Source of the DNA: an uncultured Bacteroidota bacterium
GTDB taxonomy: Bacteria; Bacteroidota; Bacteroidia; Chitinophagales; Chitinophagaceae
Length of the DNA stretch: 37,987 nucleotides
Assembly (NCBI GenBank): GCA_903853805.1
Contig: CAINUN010000059.1
Span: forward strand, 1-37,987
Direction of reading: 5' to 3'
Shown: piece by piece, positions 8,652-16,969 of the stretch
Position numbering within the stretch: the first letter of the stretch is position 1
Layout: every line of letters starts with the position of its first letter
Notes under the pieces: model-generated
Database searches by the model: none
Told to the model about the DNA's origin: nothing
Seen by the model: the letters and a program-made list of their open reading frames with translations, nothing else
Made by a program: the position numbers and the translations under genes

Positions 8652-8668
8652 ACTTTAAAACACAAATC

Positions 8669-9160
8669 ATGAAACAGACTTCATTAAAAATATGGATTGC
8701 AACTTTACTATTATTCATTTGCAGCACTTCTATTGCTCAAAACGGTCGTAATCTCGAACGCATTCGCACTATGAAAATTGCGTTCATTAGCGACCGACTC
8801 AATCTTAGTCCAGCACAAGTTGAACGATTTTGGCCAGTTTACAATAATTATGAAGCTGACTTAAAAGACATTAGACAGCATTTCAGACAAGAGAAGAATA
8901 ATTCTAATCAAAATCTTAATGACGAAGAAGCTAGACGTCAGTTGGATGATAACCTTGATCTTCAAGAAAATATGATTGACCTTAGGAAAAAATATAAAAA
9001 CGAGTTTCTTAAAGTCATCTCACCTACTCAATTACTTGATCTCTTCAATGCTGAAAAAGACTTTAGACAGATATTGATGAAAGAACTTCAAAATCGTAGG
9101 GAACGAAACGGAAATGCACGACCAATGCGTGGTGGTGACAGAAGAATGTATAGATATTGA
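8669..9160 (+). CDS. Secreted 'sensor of ECF-type sigma factor'-like protein
   Basis: A 163-aa exported protein. The frame could start at 8642, inside the previous gene, but the ATG at 8669 gives a clean signal peptide (Lys near the start, hydrophobic core IWIATLLLFICSTSIA, cut after IAQ), so I choose it. The mature part is highly charged and helical, with the motif AFISDRLNLSPAQVERFWPVYNNYEADL early on and LLDLFNAEKDFRQILMKEL late. This is the layout of Bacteroidota proteins annotated as ECF sigma sensors and resembles the Spy/CpxP group of periplasmic helical proteins. It completes the sigma, anti-sigma-like, sensor order. Signal and partner are unknown. Confidence 0.75.
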   Translation: MKQTSLKIWIATLLLFICSTSIAQNGRNLERIRTMKIAFISDRLNLSPAQVERFWPVYNNYEADLKDIRQHFRQEKNNSNQNLNDEEARRQLDDNLDLQENMIDLRKKYKNEFLKVISPTQLLDLFNAEKDFRQILMKELQNRRERNGNARPMRGGDRRMYRY

Positions 9161-9200
9161 TATCAAAGGGCAATTGTCAATCAATTACACTAAGATTAAA

Positions 9201-10352
9201 CTACAACATAGGATGTCTTTTGAACTCTATTTCTCTATCGAATAGAAAACGATAAGTAGATAACTTACGACTTCTTGTAGTGCCTAAACTTTCAGCAATA
9301 TTGATCATCTTAGGATTGAAATCGCCTATCCACTGCATTTCGTAGTCTTCGTATTTGGTATGCGTAATGACTCTCGAAGATGCCTCAACAATAAGATAAT
9401 GGTCAATACCTTTCCCTTGAAACTCAGGAATAACACCAAATACTAACCCTACACACTTCTTATTAGCCGTAAAGTACTTGAGATAAAGGAAATAAAGCTT
9501 TTGTATTAACCCGAATTTGCCATTCATTTTCTTAAAGTACTGGTTCAAATCTGGAAGATTTATCCAAAAAGCAATTGGTTGGTCGTTGTAATAAGCAAAC
9601 CAAATAAGCTTTTCATCCATCACCGGCTTCATTGTTTGAAACATTTTGATGACTTGACGTTCGTCTAATGTTTTTCCACCACCATGACTGGCCCAAGCTT
9701 TGTTGTAAATAAAAGCAAAGTCTTTTGCAAATTTTTCGAACTTGTTTTTGCGGATATGAACAACTTGATAAGCAGGGTCTTTACTTATTTCAGCATGCCT
9801 TGCATAAAACTTATCTTGAAGTTTTGTTTTTACTTTAAGAGAGAAACAAACCTGATTAAAATAGACCTTAAAACCATAATTTTCAAACAACTCCTGATAA
9901 TAAGGCGGGTTATAATTCATGCCAAATAAAGGGGAGGCAAAACCCTCAACTTGAAGCCCCCACCATTTATCTCTTTCTCCAAAATTAATGGGTCCATCCA
10001 TCGCTTCCATACCACGTTCTTTTAGCCAATTTCGACAATGGTCGAACATGATATTGGCAGCATGTTGGTATTTAATACACTCAAAAAAACCGATACCACC
10101 TGTTGGCTGTTGGTTCTTGTATTTTTTATTGACAAAAGCAGCAATCCTACCTATAACTATTCCTTCATTGTTTTTAAGAATCCAACGCTGACACTCTCCT
10201 TGTTTGAAAAACTTGTTTTTGTTTGGGTCAAAAACTTCTTCAATGTCTTTATCCAACGGACGAATCCAATTTCTATCATTCTCGTAAATGGTTAGTGGCA
10301 ATTCTAAGAACGCGCGAACATCATTAGATGTTTTTACTTCGTGCATGTGCAT
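9201..10352 (-). CDS. GNAT-fold acyltransferase-like protein
   Basis: A 383-aa soluble protein with no signal peptide. An N-terminal segment carries GRIAAFVNKKY and GGIGFFEC (about 70-91). A second alpha/beta half includes the strand VGLVFGVIPEFQGKGIDHYLIVEA (about 302-325), in which Q-GKGID resembles the acetyl-CoA-binding Q/RxxGxG/A turn of GNAT enzymes. The central part is rich in aromatic residues (GERDKWWGLQVEGFASPLFGMNYNPPYY). These look like two GNAT-like lobes, so it may be a peptidyl- or amino-acyltransferase, but the substrate cannot be read. The start could be ATG 10352 or the second Met at 10346. Confidence 0.7.
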   Translation of the reverse strand: MHMHEVKTSNDVRAFLELPLTIYENDRNWIRPLDKDIEEVFDPNKNKFFKQGECQRWILKNNEGIVIGRIAAFVNKKYKNQQPTGGIGFFECIKYQHAANIMFDHCRNWLKERGMEAMDGPINFGERDKWWGLQVEGFASPLFGMNYNPPYYQELFENYGFKVYFNQVCFSLKVKTKLQDKFYARHAEISKDPAYQVVHIRKNKFEKFAKDFAFIYNKAWASHGGGKTLDERQVIKMFQTMKPVMDEKLIWFAYYNDQPIAFWINLPDLNQYFKKMNGKFGLIQKLYFLYLKYFTANKKCVGLVFGVIPEFQGKGIDHYLIVEASSRVITHTKYEDYEMQWIGDFNPKMINIAESLGTTRSRKLSTYRFLFDREIEFKRHPML

Positions 10353-10356
10353 ACTA

Positions 10357-10364
10357 CAAAGTTA
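10357..10364 (-). promoter_or_regulatory. -7 box TAACTTTG next to the GNAT-like gene start
   Basis: On the minus strand the sequence reads TAACTTTG, matching TAnnTTTG, only 4 bases before the ATG at 10352. Transcription would start at or within a few bases of the start codon, giving an almost leaderless mRNA or favouring the internal ATG at 10346. No clear -33 TTTG is seen. Confidence 0.4.
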
Positions 10365-10438
10365 AAGTTGTTGTTTCGAAATTATTCTACTTTTCACTTT
10401 TGATTTTTGAATTGATGCACTGATTATCTTGCGCAACC

Positions 10439-12472
10439 ATGATAATTGCCTTTTGGATATTAGCCCTTATTTCTTCTTTTGCCATTGGCTATTGGGTTTA
10501 TCTTGCCGACAGTAAAAGGAAAGTCCCTTATCCATTACTCACAGCTTCATTAAGAGCAATTGTTGTTTTGATCACAGCAGTATTATTGTTTGCTCCAGCA
10601 ATTTCAATTGAGCGTAACGAAACGCAAAAACCAATTGTGCTTTTCTTGCAAGACAATTCCGCGTCCATTCCTTATGCATTGAAAAATGATTCATCCTCCT
10701 ATCGAAAAGATGTCACTACACTTTTAGAAAAATTAGAAAAGGAATACAAAGTTGTACGTTGGGGGTTTGGGGCTTCCATTCAAAAAGACACTTTATTTGA
10801 TTATAAACAACAAGCGACAAATATTAGCAATGCATTACAGGGTGCAATAGAGTTTTATGGTCAACAGAATTTGGGTTCCATTATTCTAGCTTCTGATGGC
10901 AGGTATAATCAAGGGTTAAACCCTCAATTTCAAGAACTATCATCTAACTGCATTGTTTATTCTGTTGCATTGGGTGATAGTACTATTCAGAAAGACATTC
11001 GGGTTGCAAATGTATATGTCAATAAAACAGTAATGCTTAATAGCCAGTTTGAAATTCGAGCAGATGTTGTTGCAAAAAAACTATCAGGCTATAATGGAAA
11101 TGTTCAATTAGTTGATGAAGATGGGAACATCAAAGCTAATTCTTCAGTCAACCTTTCCTCTAATCATTTCGATAGAGGAATATCATTTTCAGTAAAGGCA
11201 GAGAAAGAAGGTTTACATCATTACTCAATTCAAATTCCTGCTCTCGAAGGCGAACAAAATACAGCTAACAATCGAAAAGATTTTTTTGTGGAGGTTGTGA
11301 GTGAGAAGAAGAAAATTATAATTATTGCTGCTTCACCACACCCTGATGTAAATGCAATTCGTGAAGCATTAAGTAGCGTTGAAAATTATGAAGTAGAAGT
11401 AGTTTCAGCAGATAAAATTCCTGTCAATTTATCAGCTTATCAGGTAGTGATTTTACACAATCTTCCGTCACAAAATATATTATTTCAGCAATACCAAAAC
11501 AATATCAAAGCATTATGGTTAATCATGGGTTTTGGGACTAATAACACGGCATATAATCAATGGCAAAATTTAGCTCAGGTCAATGTCAATTCATCCAATC
11601 TTCAAAACACTTTTGCAGCAGCAAATACAAGTTTCAATACTTTTACCTTACCTAATGGGATGAGTGCAGTGATGGATAAAATGCCACCGCTTGCAATTCC
11701 TTCGGGTATTATTCAAACAAAACCAGGAGCACAAGTTCTTTTTTCTTCAAAAGGAAATATAAATTCACCTGTGTGGCTACTTTCTCAAGGTTCTAAACCC
11801 ACAGCTTTGCTTTTAGGTGAAGGGATTTGGCGCTGGCGGTTGATGGAATATCGCCAAAACAAAAACCACAACATTGTAGATGAATTGATTCGTCAGACGG
11901 TAACTTTTTTGTGTGCTAATGTCAATGAAAAACCATTTACAGTTTCCTTACCTAAATATTCTTGGGACGATGGAGAGCCAATTAGTTTCAATGCCTATCT
12001 TTTAAATGAGAGCAATGAACAAATTAACACACCAATTGTTCAAATAATTATAACAGACGAAAAAGGGAAAAAGCAACAATATTCTTTTGAAAAAGCTGGA
12101 AACGCATATCGTTTAAATATTGGGTTACGAGCAGAAGGAAATTATTCTTTCAAAGCAACCACAAAATACAATGGTAGAGAATTAATATCTCATGGTAGTT
12201 TTGTAGTACAATCATTGCCTTTAGAATTATTAGAAACAGGAGCAGATTATCCTTTGCTACATTCTATTGCTCAAAATAATCAAGGTTTTTTAGTAACTGC
12301 TACAAATGTGTTGTCATTATATGATTCAATCAAGCAAAACTCCAAGATAAAACCAATAATTCAAACTCATACTGACTCAATCCCTCTTGTAGATTGGAAG
12401 TGGTATTTCTTTGCGATTGTGTTAATTGCTGTATTGGAATGGTTTTTAAGAAAGTATTGGATGGCAATGTAG
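10439..12472 (+). CDS. Membrane-anchored VWA-domain protein with a GATase-like middle domain
   Basis: A 677-aa protein with two N-terminal membrane segments (about 2-21 and 36-55), a periplasmic body and one C-terminal segment (about 655-672). Residues ~65-200 form a von Willebrand A-like domain with a MIDAS-type DNSAS (Asp72, Ser74, Ser76) and the later ASDGRYNQG. Residues ~290-440 (KKKIIIIAASPHPD, YQVVILHNLP, LWLIMGFG) have the strand-helix order of a class I glutamine amidotransferase-like fold, without an obvious catalytic Cys. A beta-sandwich region follows (~495-590). Bacteroidota carry many such BatA/B-like proteins of uncertain role; a scaffold for periplasmic protein interactions is an inference. 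It meets the ArnT-like gene tail to tail 5 bases away. Confidence 0.8.
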   Translation: MIIAFWILALISSFAIGYWVYLADSKRKVPYPLLTASLRAIVVLITAVLLFAPAISIERNETQKPIVLFLQDNSASIPYALKNDSSSYRKDVTTLLEKLEKEYKVVRWGFGASIQKDTLFDYKQQATNISNALQGAIEFYGQQNLGSIILASDGRYNQGLNPQFQELSSNCIVYSVALGDSTIQKDIRVANVYVNKTVMLNSQFEIRADVVAKKLSGYNGNVQLVDEDGNIKANSSVNLSSNHFDRGISFSVKAEKEGLHHYSIQIPALEGEQNTANNRKDFFVEVVSEKKKIIIIAASPHPDVNAIREALSSVENYEVEVVSADKIPVNLSAYQVVILHNLPSQNILFQQYQNNIKALWLIMGFGTNNTAYNQWQNLAQVNVNSSNLQNTFAAANTSFNTFTLPNGMSAVMDKMPPLAIPSGIIQTKPGAQVLFSSKGNINSPVWLLSQGSKPTALLLGEGIWRWRLMEYRQNKNHNIVDELIRQTVTFLCANVNEKPFTVSLPKYSWDDGEPISFNAYLLNESNEQINTPIVQIIITDEKGKKQQYSFEKAGNAYRLNIGLRAEGNYSFKATTKYNGRELISHGSFVVQSLPLELLETGADYPLLHSIAQNNQGFLVTATNVLSLYDSIKQNSKIKPIIQTHTDSIPLVDWKWYFFAIVLIAVLEWFLRKYWMAM

Positions 12473-12477
12473 CATCA

Positions 12478-14112
12478 CTACCTTCTCTTAAAAAAAACAA
12501 AACCATTCTCTTCTCCTGTTTTTACTAACTCTGACATGAGTAAATAAGGAGTTGCTTCTGTGTTTTTACAAATGAAATAGGTTGGCTTATCAACTTGACC
12601 ATGTAACAACCAATTTTCGTTGTAATAGTTTTTGTTAGTAGCTGGCAATTTTTGGGTGTAAAAAAGATGAGCATAGCTTTTGTAACCCAACACTTGAACG
12701 TAAACATCCTTTCCAACAAAACGTGTAAAATAATTGATAGCAGTTCTTTGAGAATATGCTTCAATTTTAGGGGTGAAATGAAGCAAAGTAATTTGAATGA
12801 AGATTATTTGAAACACTGCTAAAGCTAGAATGCTTTTTTTGAAATTATTTTTCATCTTTATGGAGACAAAAATTATTCCTGCAAAGAGAAACAATCCGTA
12901 AAGTGATTCAGAATAACTCCAAAGAACATTAGCATGCAAATTTCCGATGGCAAAACCATCGTCTATATAAGGGTAAAGATGTGCTTTAAAAATTCCAATG
13001 AACGGTATTAAACCAATAAACAAACCCCAAAAACAACCTATAAGAATGAACAATGTTTTATTCCATCGTTTCATTTTCAATTCGCCTGAAACAAGTGCTT
13101 CTAATTTTAAAGCGGCAAGAAAAGTCAAGGGGAAATAACACAGCGATGAGTAATGAACAATTTTTGTTTTTACTATTGAAAAAAGAATGAGAACTACCCA
13201 AAACAAAATCTTCATCCAATGATGAAAATCAACTGCACTTTTTGATTGAAGCAATTTCGGTTTTCCATTCTGTAAAAAGAAAATAGAAGCAGGGAAACAT
13301 CCTAACAACAACACAATGAAATGATATACAAAAGGACCTCCATGATCAGCATCTTCAGTACTAAACAAACGGATTTGATAGTTAATGAACTCATTCATAA
13401 ACCAACTTCCATAAGTCCAACCGTTTTGTAAAATAGTTGCACCAAACCACAATCCAAAAGGAATAATTGCAGCAATTAGTATACACAATAGATGAAAGAT
13501 TTTGAAGCCATTTAGACCTCTATTTATTGTAAGAAAAACTAAGAAAGACAGTAGTGCAACCAATGCAGCAACAGGTCCTTTAGTAAGAACCGCTAACCCT
13601 ATAAACAGTCCTGCAAATAGCGCATGTATAATACTCTTGTTACTAAATCTTATTAAATGAACTTGAAAAAAAGCAAGAAAAATAAAGAAGTTAAATGTAG
13701 GATCTATGATGCCTGATTTAAAATAGAAATGCGTTAACCATGAAGCAGTATAAAGTGTAATCCACATAAAAGCTACCTTTTCATTTGCTACCTTTTTACC
13801 AACATAAAATAGCGTTAGTAAAGTAACTACACCCATCATAGCATTCGGAAAACGAGCTGCAAATTCATTGATACCAAATACTTTCATTGACATTACTTGC
13901 AACCAAATAAACAAAGGAGGTTTTTCCCAAAAAGGTTGAAAATCAATTTGAACCAAAAGATAGTTTTTGCTTATAATCATCTCTCTAGCACATTCTGCAA
14001 AATTGATTTCATCCCAATCAAATAAATGAACATTACCTAATGCTGGGATAAACAAAATTGCTCCAATAAATGCAATTAAAATATACTGAAAACTTTTGTA
14101 GTTCATCATCAT
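12478..14112 (-). CDS. ArnT/PMT-like membrane glycosyltransferase (GT83-type)
   Basis: A 544-aa integral membrane protein with about a dozen hydrophobic segments and a soluble C-terminal end. The first periplasmic loop has FDWDEINFAECAREM, with acidic residues Asp32, Asp34 and Glu35, followed by FWEKPPLFIW (61-70). This is the catalytic-loop pattern of ArnT and related polyprenyl-phosphate-sugar transferases, which move a sugar from a lipid carrier onto lipid A or another envelope acceptor. The ATG overlaps the PAP2 stop codon, and three consecutive ATG codons leave the exact start uncertain. With LptF/G permease and PAP2 phosphatase upstream in the same operon, a role in lipid A or LPS decoration is likely; the sugar and acceptor cannot be read. 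Confidence 0.85.
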   Translation of the reverse strand: MMMNYKSFQYILIAFIGAILFIPALGNVHLFDWDEINFAECAREMIISKNYLLVQIDFQPFWEKPPLFIWLQVMSMKVFGINEFAARFPNAMMGVVTLLTLFYVGKKVANEKVAFMWITLYTASWLTHFYFKSGIIDPTFNFFIFLAFFQVHLIRFSNKSIIHALFAGLFIGLAVLTKGPVAALVALLSFLVFLTINRGLNGFKIFHLLCILIAAIIPFGLWFGATILQNGWTYGSWFMNEFINYQIRLFSTEDADHGGPFVYHFIVLLLGCFPASIFFLQNGKPKLLQSKSAVDFHHWMKILFWVVLILFSIVKTKIVHYSSLCYFPLTFLAALKLEALVSGELKMKRWNKTLFILIGCFWGLFIGLIPFIGIFKAHLYPYIDDGFAIGNLHANVLWSYSESLYGLFLFAGIIFVSIKMKNNFKKSILALAVFQIIFIQITLLHFTPKIEAYSQRTAINYFTRFVGKDVYVQVLGYKSYAHLFYTQKLPATNKNYYNENWLLHGQVDKPTYFICKNTEATPYLLMSELVKTGEENGFVFFKRR

Positions 14113-14777
14113 TCAACAGGTGAAATTGTGTTTTGCAGTGTTGAGAAAAAAAGAGGTTTTTGCAAAAAGTAAATCACAAAAACTGTAAAAGAAACGCCAA
14201 GAATACTCGAAACATAAACATCCAAGAAAAAATGAGCAGCAAGATATAGCCTACTGTAAGCTACAAAAAGGGCAAGTAGAAAAAACAAAAAACCAAACTT
14301 CTTAAATCGTTTTGTCAAAAACATAGACAAAAAAGCAAACAAACAAAACGCAGCAGAAGTATGTCCACTTGGAAAACTATTTTCCATAAGTACTTCCCAT
14401 TGTGGAAGAAAATGTATCCAATTAGCTTTATTGAAAACTGCCATTGGACGTGGTTCATTGTAATAAGCTTTTATAATCTGAACCAGAATTGCAGGTATTG
14501 CATTACATAAAAGTGCAGCAAAAAAATAATGTCTGTTTCTAAATGACCTTTTAAAAAGCAAAACCAACATGATGATTATTCCCAAAAATCCTTCACCCAG
14601 CTTTGTAACATAAACCATTAGGTAATCGAAAACTAAATTATGGTGAGTATTAACCACTGCAAATAAAGATCGGTGATCAAAAAGAGCTAAAGCTACACCA
14701 CCACCTATAATCCAAATAAGAAATGGAATCAAAAACCATTCATTTAGTGATGTATATGGCTTAGTATTAGAAGGCAT
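14109..14777 (-). CDS. PAP2-family membrane phosphatase
   Basis: A 222-aa protein with about six membrane segments. All three PAP2 catalytic motifs are present (numbering from ATG 14777): K103-x6-R110-P, PSGH at 136-139, and S175-R176-x5-H182-x3-D186. The family removes phosphate from lipid phosphates or pyrophosphates on the outer side of the inner membrane (undecaprenyl pyrophosphate, lipid A, phosphatidic acid). The open frame extends to 14816, overlapping lptF/G by 37 bases. The ATG at 14777 starts 2 bases after the lptF/G stop and fits better. The operon partners make a lipid A phosphatase or undecaprenyl-pyrophosphate phosphatase plausible; sequence alone does not decide. Confidence 0.9.
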   Translation of the reverse strand: MPSNTKPYTSLNEWFLIPFLIWIIGGGVALALFDHRSLFAVVNTHHNLVFDYLMVYVTKLGEGFLGIIIMLVLLFKRSFRNRHYFFAALLCNAIPAILVQIIKAYYNEPRPMAVFNKANWIHFLPQWEVLMENSFPSGHTSAAFCLFAFLSMFLTKRFKKFGFLFFLLALFVAYSRLYLAAHFFLDVYVSSILGVSFTVFVIYFLQKPLFFSTLQNTISPVE

Positions 14778-14779
14778 GG

Positions 14780-16228
14780 TTACTGTTTTACAAAAATCTT
14801 TCGAGTATTCATCCATAAACGGGCATATACTTCTCTATTAAAAACTTGCGAATCTTTTCTAGCCGCATTTACTAAAATCACTGCGATAGGCAATAAGAAA
14901 GCAGAAGCTAACCACATACCAATCCATGATTCAACAGCATTTGTTTTAGATAATTTTTCGCCAGTAATAGAAACAATATGATACAGCAAAAAGAAAATAA
15001 TAGCAACTACAAGCGGCATTCCTAAACCACCTTTACGAATAATAGCACCAAGTGGTGCACCAATTAAAAATAATAGCAGGCAAGCAAATGACAGCGTGAA
15101 TTTCCTATGCCATTCAATAGTGTATTTGGAATAATTGTCTAGTTGAATTGAGTAATCTGACGCTGAAATATCGAGCATATTTTTGGAGTTTCTTACATTT
15201 GTTAGAGCCATTCTTGACACCCATTGTTTTGATGAATTAGGCACCAACTGTAGAAAGGTGGAATTGTATTTGCGATTATTTTTCGTATGGTTTTTTAAAT
15301 TCTTGACTAAAGCAGTAAGCTCAGTTGATTTCATAACAGTAGTTAAATATGGACTCAAATAAGCTGCTGTATTTCCTGCAATTCTCGATTGGCTTTTCTT
15401 ATTGCTATCAATTGATTCATTGAGTTGCTTAACGTTCATCATTTGATAAGCACCCTTAAATAAATCTTCGTTAGTACGACTTAGCTTAAATGTTGACAAG
15501 TCGAATACTTTATCCCACTTCTTAAAGTGCATTCTAGTTTGAGTAATTGCATTAGGATTACTTCTGTAATTGCCTTCTTCATAACGCCAACCATCCTTCA
15601 AACGAAATACAAGTAATTGACTTTTTGGCGAAGGGATCATTTCCCCTTGATTAGATAATATGACTTTATCGTTTCCGTAACCTGATGAATGGTCATAAAT
15701 CAAAATACTATTAATCGTCTTGCCATCAGCATCTTTTTCCCCTACCCTAATAGCGTAGTTTTCAATGTCTCGATTGAATTGTCCTGCCTTTATATTGAGA
15801 GATGGTTTTGAATTTCTTAAATCATATAGTAACGACAGGGCTTTTAAATTTGCTACTGGGATTATATTATTATTAAACACAAATGCAAAACAAGCTATAA
15901 AAATAATAAGGATTGTCAAAGGACGCATAAATCGTAATAAAGAAATTCCAGCAGCTTTGATTGCTACGAGTTCCATGTTTTCTCCCATGTTTCCAAATGT
16001 CATTATTGAAGAAAGCAAAATACCCAATGGTAACGCTAAAGGAACCATTGTTGCCGACATGTAAAACAACAATTGTAAAATCATTGATAACCCCAAACCT
16101 TTGCCAATTAACTCATCCATATACAACCAGAAAAACTGCATGACTAACACAAATAGTGCTACGAAAAAAGTAACAATAAATGGTCCAATGAACGAACGCA
16201 GAATCAGTATGTCAAGTTTTTTAATCAA
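14780..16228 (-). CDS. LptF/LptG (YjgP/YjgQ) family LPS export permease
   Basis: A 482-aa inner-membrane protein with three N-terminal membrane segments (about 10-120), a large periplasmic domain (~130-385) and three C-terminal segments (~385-465), the LptF/LptG layout. Typical family segments are LDILILRSFIGPF at the N-terminus, the MGENMELVAIKAAGIS coupling-helix region (about 78-93) and SFACLLLFLIGAPLGAIIRKGGLG near 400. These permeases pair with the LptB ATPase to pull LPS out of the inner membrane. The periplasmic domain is longer than usual because of a Lys/Asn-rich insert (~265-325). The frame has no ATG before residue 30, so the TTG at 16228 is the probable start. F or G cannot be told apart here. 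It leads a three-gene operon. Confidence 0.93.
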   Translation of the reverse strand: MIKKLDILILRSFIGPFIVTFFVALFVLVMQFFWLYMDELIGKGLGLSMILQLLFYMSATMVPLALPLGILLSSIMTFGNMGENMELVAIKAAGISLLRFMRPLTILIIFIACFAFVFNNNIIPVANLKALSLLYDLRNSKPSLNIKAGQFNRDIENYAIRVGEKDADGKTINSILIYDHSSGYGNDKVILSNQGEMIPSPKSQLLVFRLKDGWRYEEGNYRSNPNAITQTRMHFKKWDKVFDLSTFKLSRTNEDLFKGAYQMMNVKQLNESIDSNKKSQSRIAGNTAAYLSPYLTTVMKSTELTALVKNLKNHTKNNRKYNSTFLQLVPNSSKQWVSRMALTNVRNSKNMLDISASDYSIQLDNYSKYTIEWHRKFTLSFACLLLFLIGAPLGAIIRKGGLGMPLVVAIIFFLLYHIVSITGEKLSKTNAVESWIGMWLASAFLLPIAVILVNAARKDSQVFNREVYARLWMNTRKIFVKQ

Positions 16229-16244
16229 GGTAAAATATTGGTTG

Positions 16245-16252
16245 CAAACCTA
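16245..16252 (-). promoter_or_regulatory. -7 box TAGGTTTG upstream of the lptF/G operon
   Basis: On the minus strand the bases read TAGGTTTG (TAnnTTTG), 16 bases before the TTG start. A TTTC lies 18 bases further upstream where TTTG would be expected. Confidence 0.5.
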
Positions 16253-16309
16253 CTGAAAACAATTCCGAATGAAACACTAAGAAAAATGGAGAACACTTTA
16301 TTTTTCCAA

Positions 16310-16336
16310 TAAAAAAGCCCTGCATTTGCAGAGCTA
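16310..16336 (-). terminator. Rho-independent terminator after the START-like gene
   Basis: On the minus strand AGCTCTGC-AAAT-GCAGGGCT forms an 8-bp stem with one mismatch and is followed by TTTTTTATT. It lies about 12 bases past the stop of the START-like gene. Confidence 0.75.
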
Positions 16337-16346
16337 AAAGTAAATT

Positions 16347-16727
16347 TCAACTACCAATTCTGTGTTTCAGATCATTCACTTGCGTAAGCCACAAACGCTC
16401 TTGATCTTTCATGTCAGTTTTATCAGCAAAGTCAGTAATCTTTAAGATAGTTTCATTAGTTACAGGACTTTGTTCAATTCTGAACTCAAAGAACTCATCA
16501 TTATCTTGGTATTCCCAACGGTAAGCGATGTATTCATTTTCAACTTTTTCAACAATTTCTGCTGTGTCAGATGAACCGTTCCAAGTAAATGCAAAACCAT
16601 TTTCACGTAGGTCAACTTTATCAGCAAACCACTCTTGCAAACCAACAGGTGTAGATAAGAATTCGTATAGAATTGTTGGGGAGCAGCGTATAGGGAACTC
16701 CAATGTGTACATTATTTTCTTTGACAT
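16347..16727 (-). CDS. START-like domain protein (AHA1/SRPBCC fold)
   Basis: A 126-aa soluble protein. The sequence begins with a beta strand (YTLEFPIRCSPTILYEFLSTPVGLQEWF), the START/Bet v1 pattern of a first strand and two helices, and continues with alternating strands (FAFTWNG, AEIVEKVE, YIAYRWEY, FFEFRIEQ) and a long C-terminal helix. It is close to the AHA1-like/START-like family of ~125 aa common in Bacteroidota, which may bind small hydrophobic ligands or act as co-chaperones; the ligand is unknown. The open frame runs upstream to 16805, but the extra 26 residues are low-complexity and basic, so I start at ATG 16727. It is divergent from rpoD. Confidence 0.8.
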   Translation of the reverse strand: MSKKIMYTLEFPIRCSPTILYEFLSTPVGLQEWFADKVDLRENGFAFTWNGSSDTAEIVEKVENEYIAYRWEYQDNDEFFEFRIEQSPVTNETILKITDFADKTDMKDQERLWLTQVNDLKHRIGS

Positions 16728-16866
16728 CGAGGATTTATTTCTCTTTCTAAATTTCTTTGGCTGCAATAATAGAAAACTATGTGAACAATCAAAATTTTTC
16801 TTCAAAATTTATGTAAACGTTTATGATTATGGTTTGGTAAACCCTGTTAAGAATTCCTTAATTTTA

Positions 16867-16898
16867 TTTGGGTTTAATAATACAGGTACTTAGATTTG
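16867..16898 (+). promoter_or_regulatory. Complete Bacteroidota promoter (TTTG-N20-TAGATTTG) for rpoD
   Basis: TTTG at 16867-16870 and TAGATTTG at 16891-16898 are 20 bases apart, matching the -33/-7 consensus of the Bacteroidota primary sigma factor in both elements and spacing. Transcription should begin near 16905, giving a ~65-base leader before rpoD. Confidence 0.75.
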
Positions 16899-16969
16899 CC
16901 TTAATAATAACATTGTTCACAATTCAATAACAATTAGGAGACCATTTGATTACCAAAAAAAATTGAACT

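Noticed and set aside
8642-8668. Earlier start for the ECF sensor-like protein
   Set aside because: It would put nine residues before a clean signal peptide and overlap the anti-sigma-like gene.
14778-14816. Longer N-terminus for the PAP2 protein
   Set aside because: It would overlap lptF/G by 37 bases with a polar extension. The ATG two bases after the lptF/G stop is the better start.
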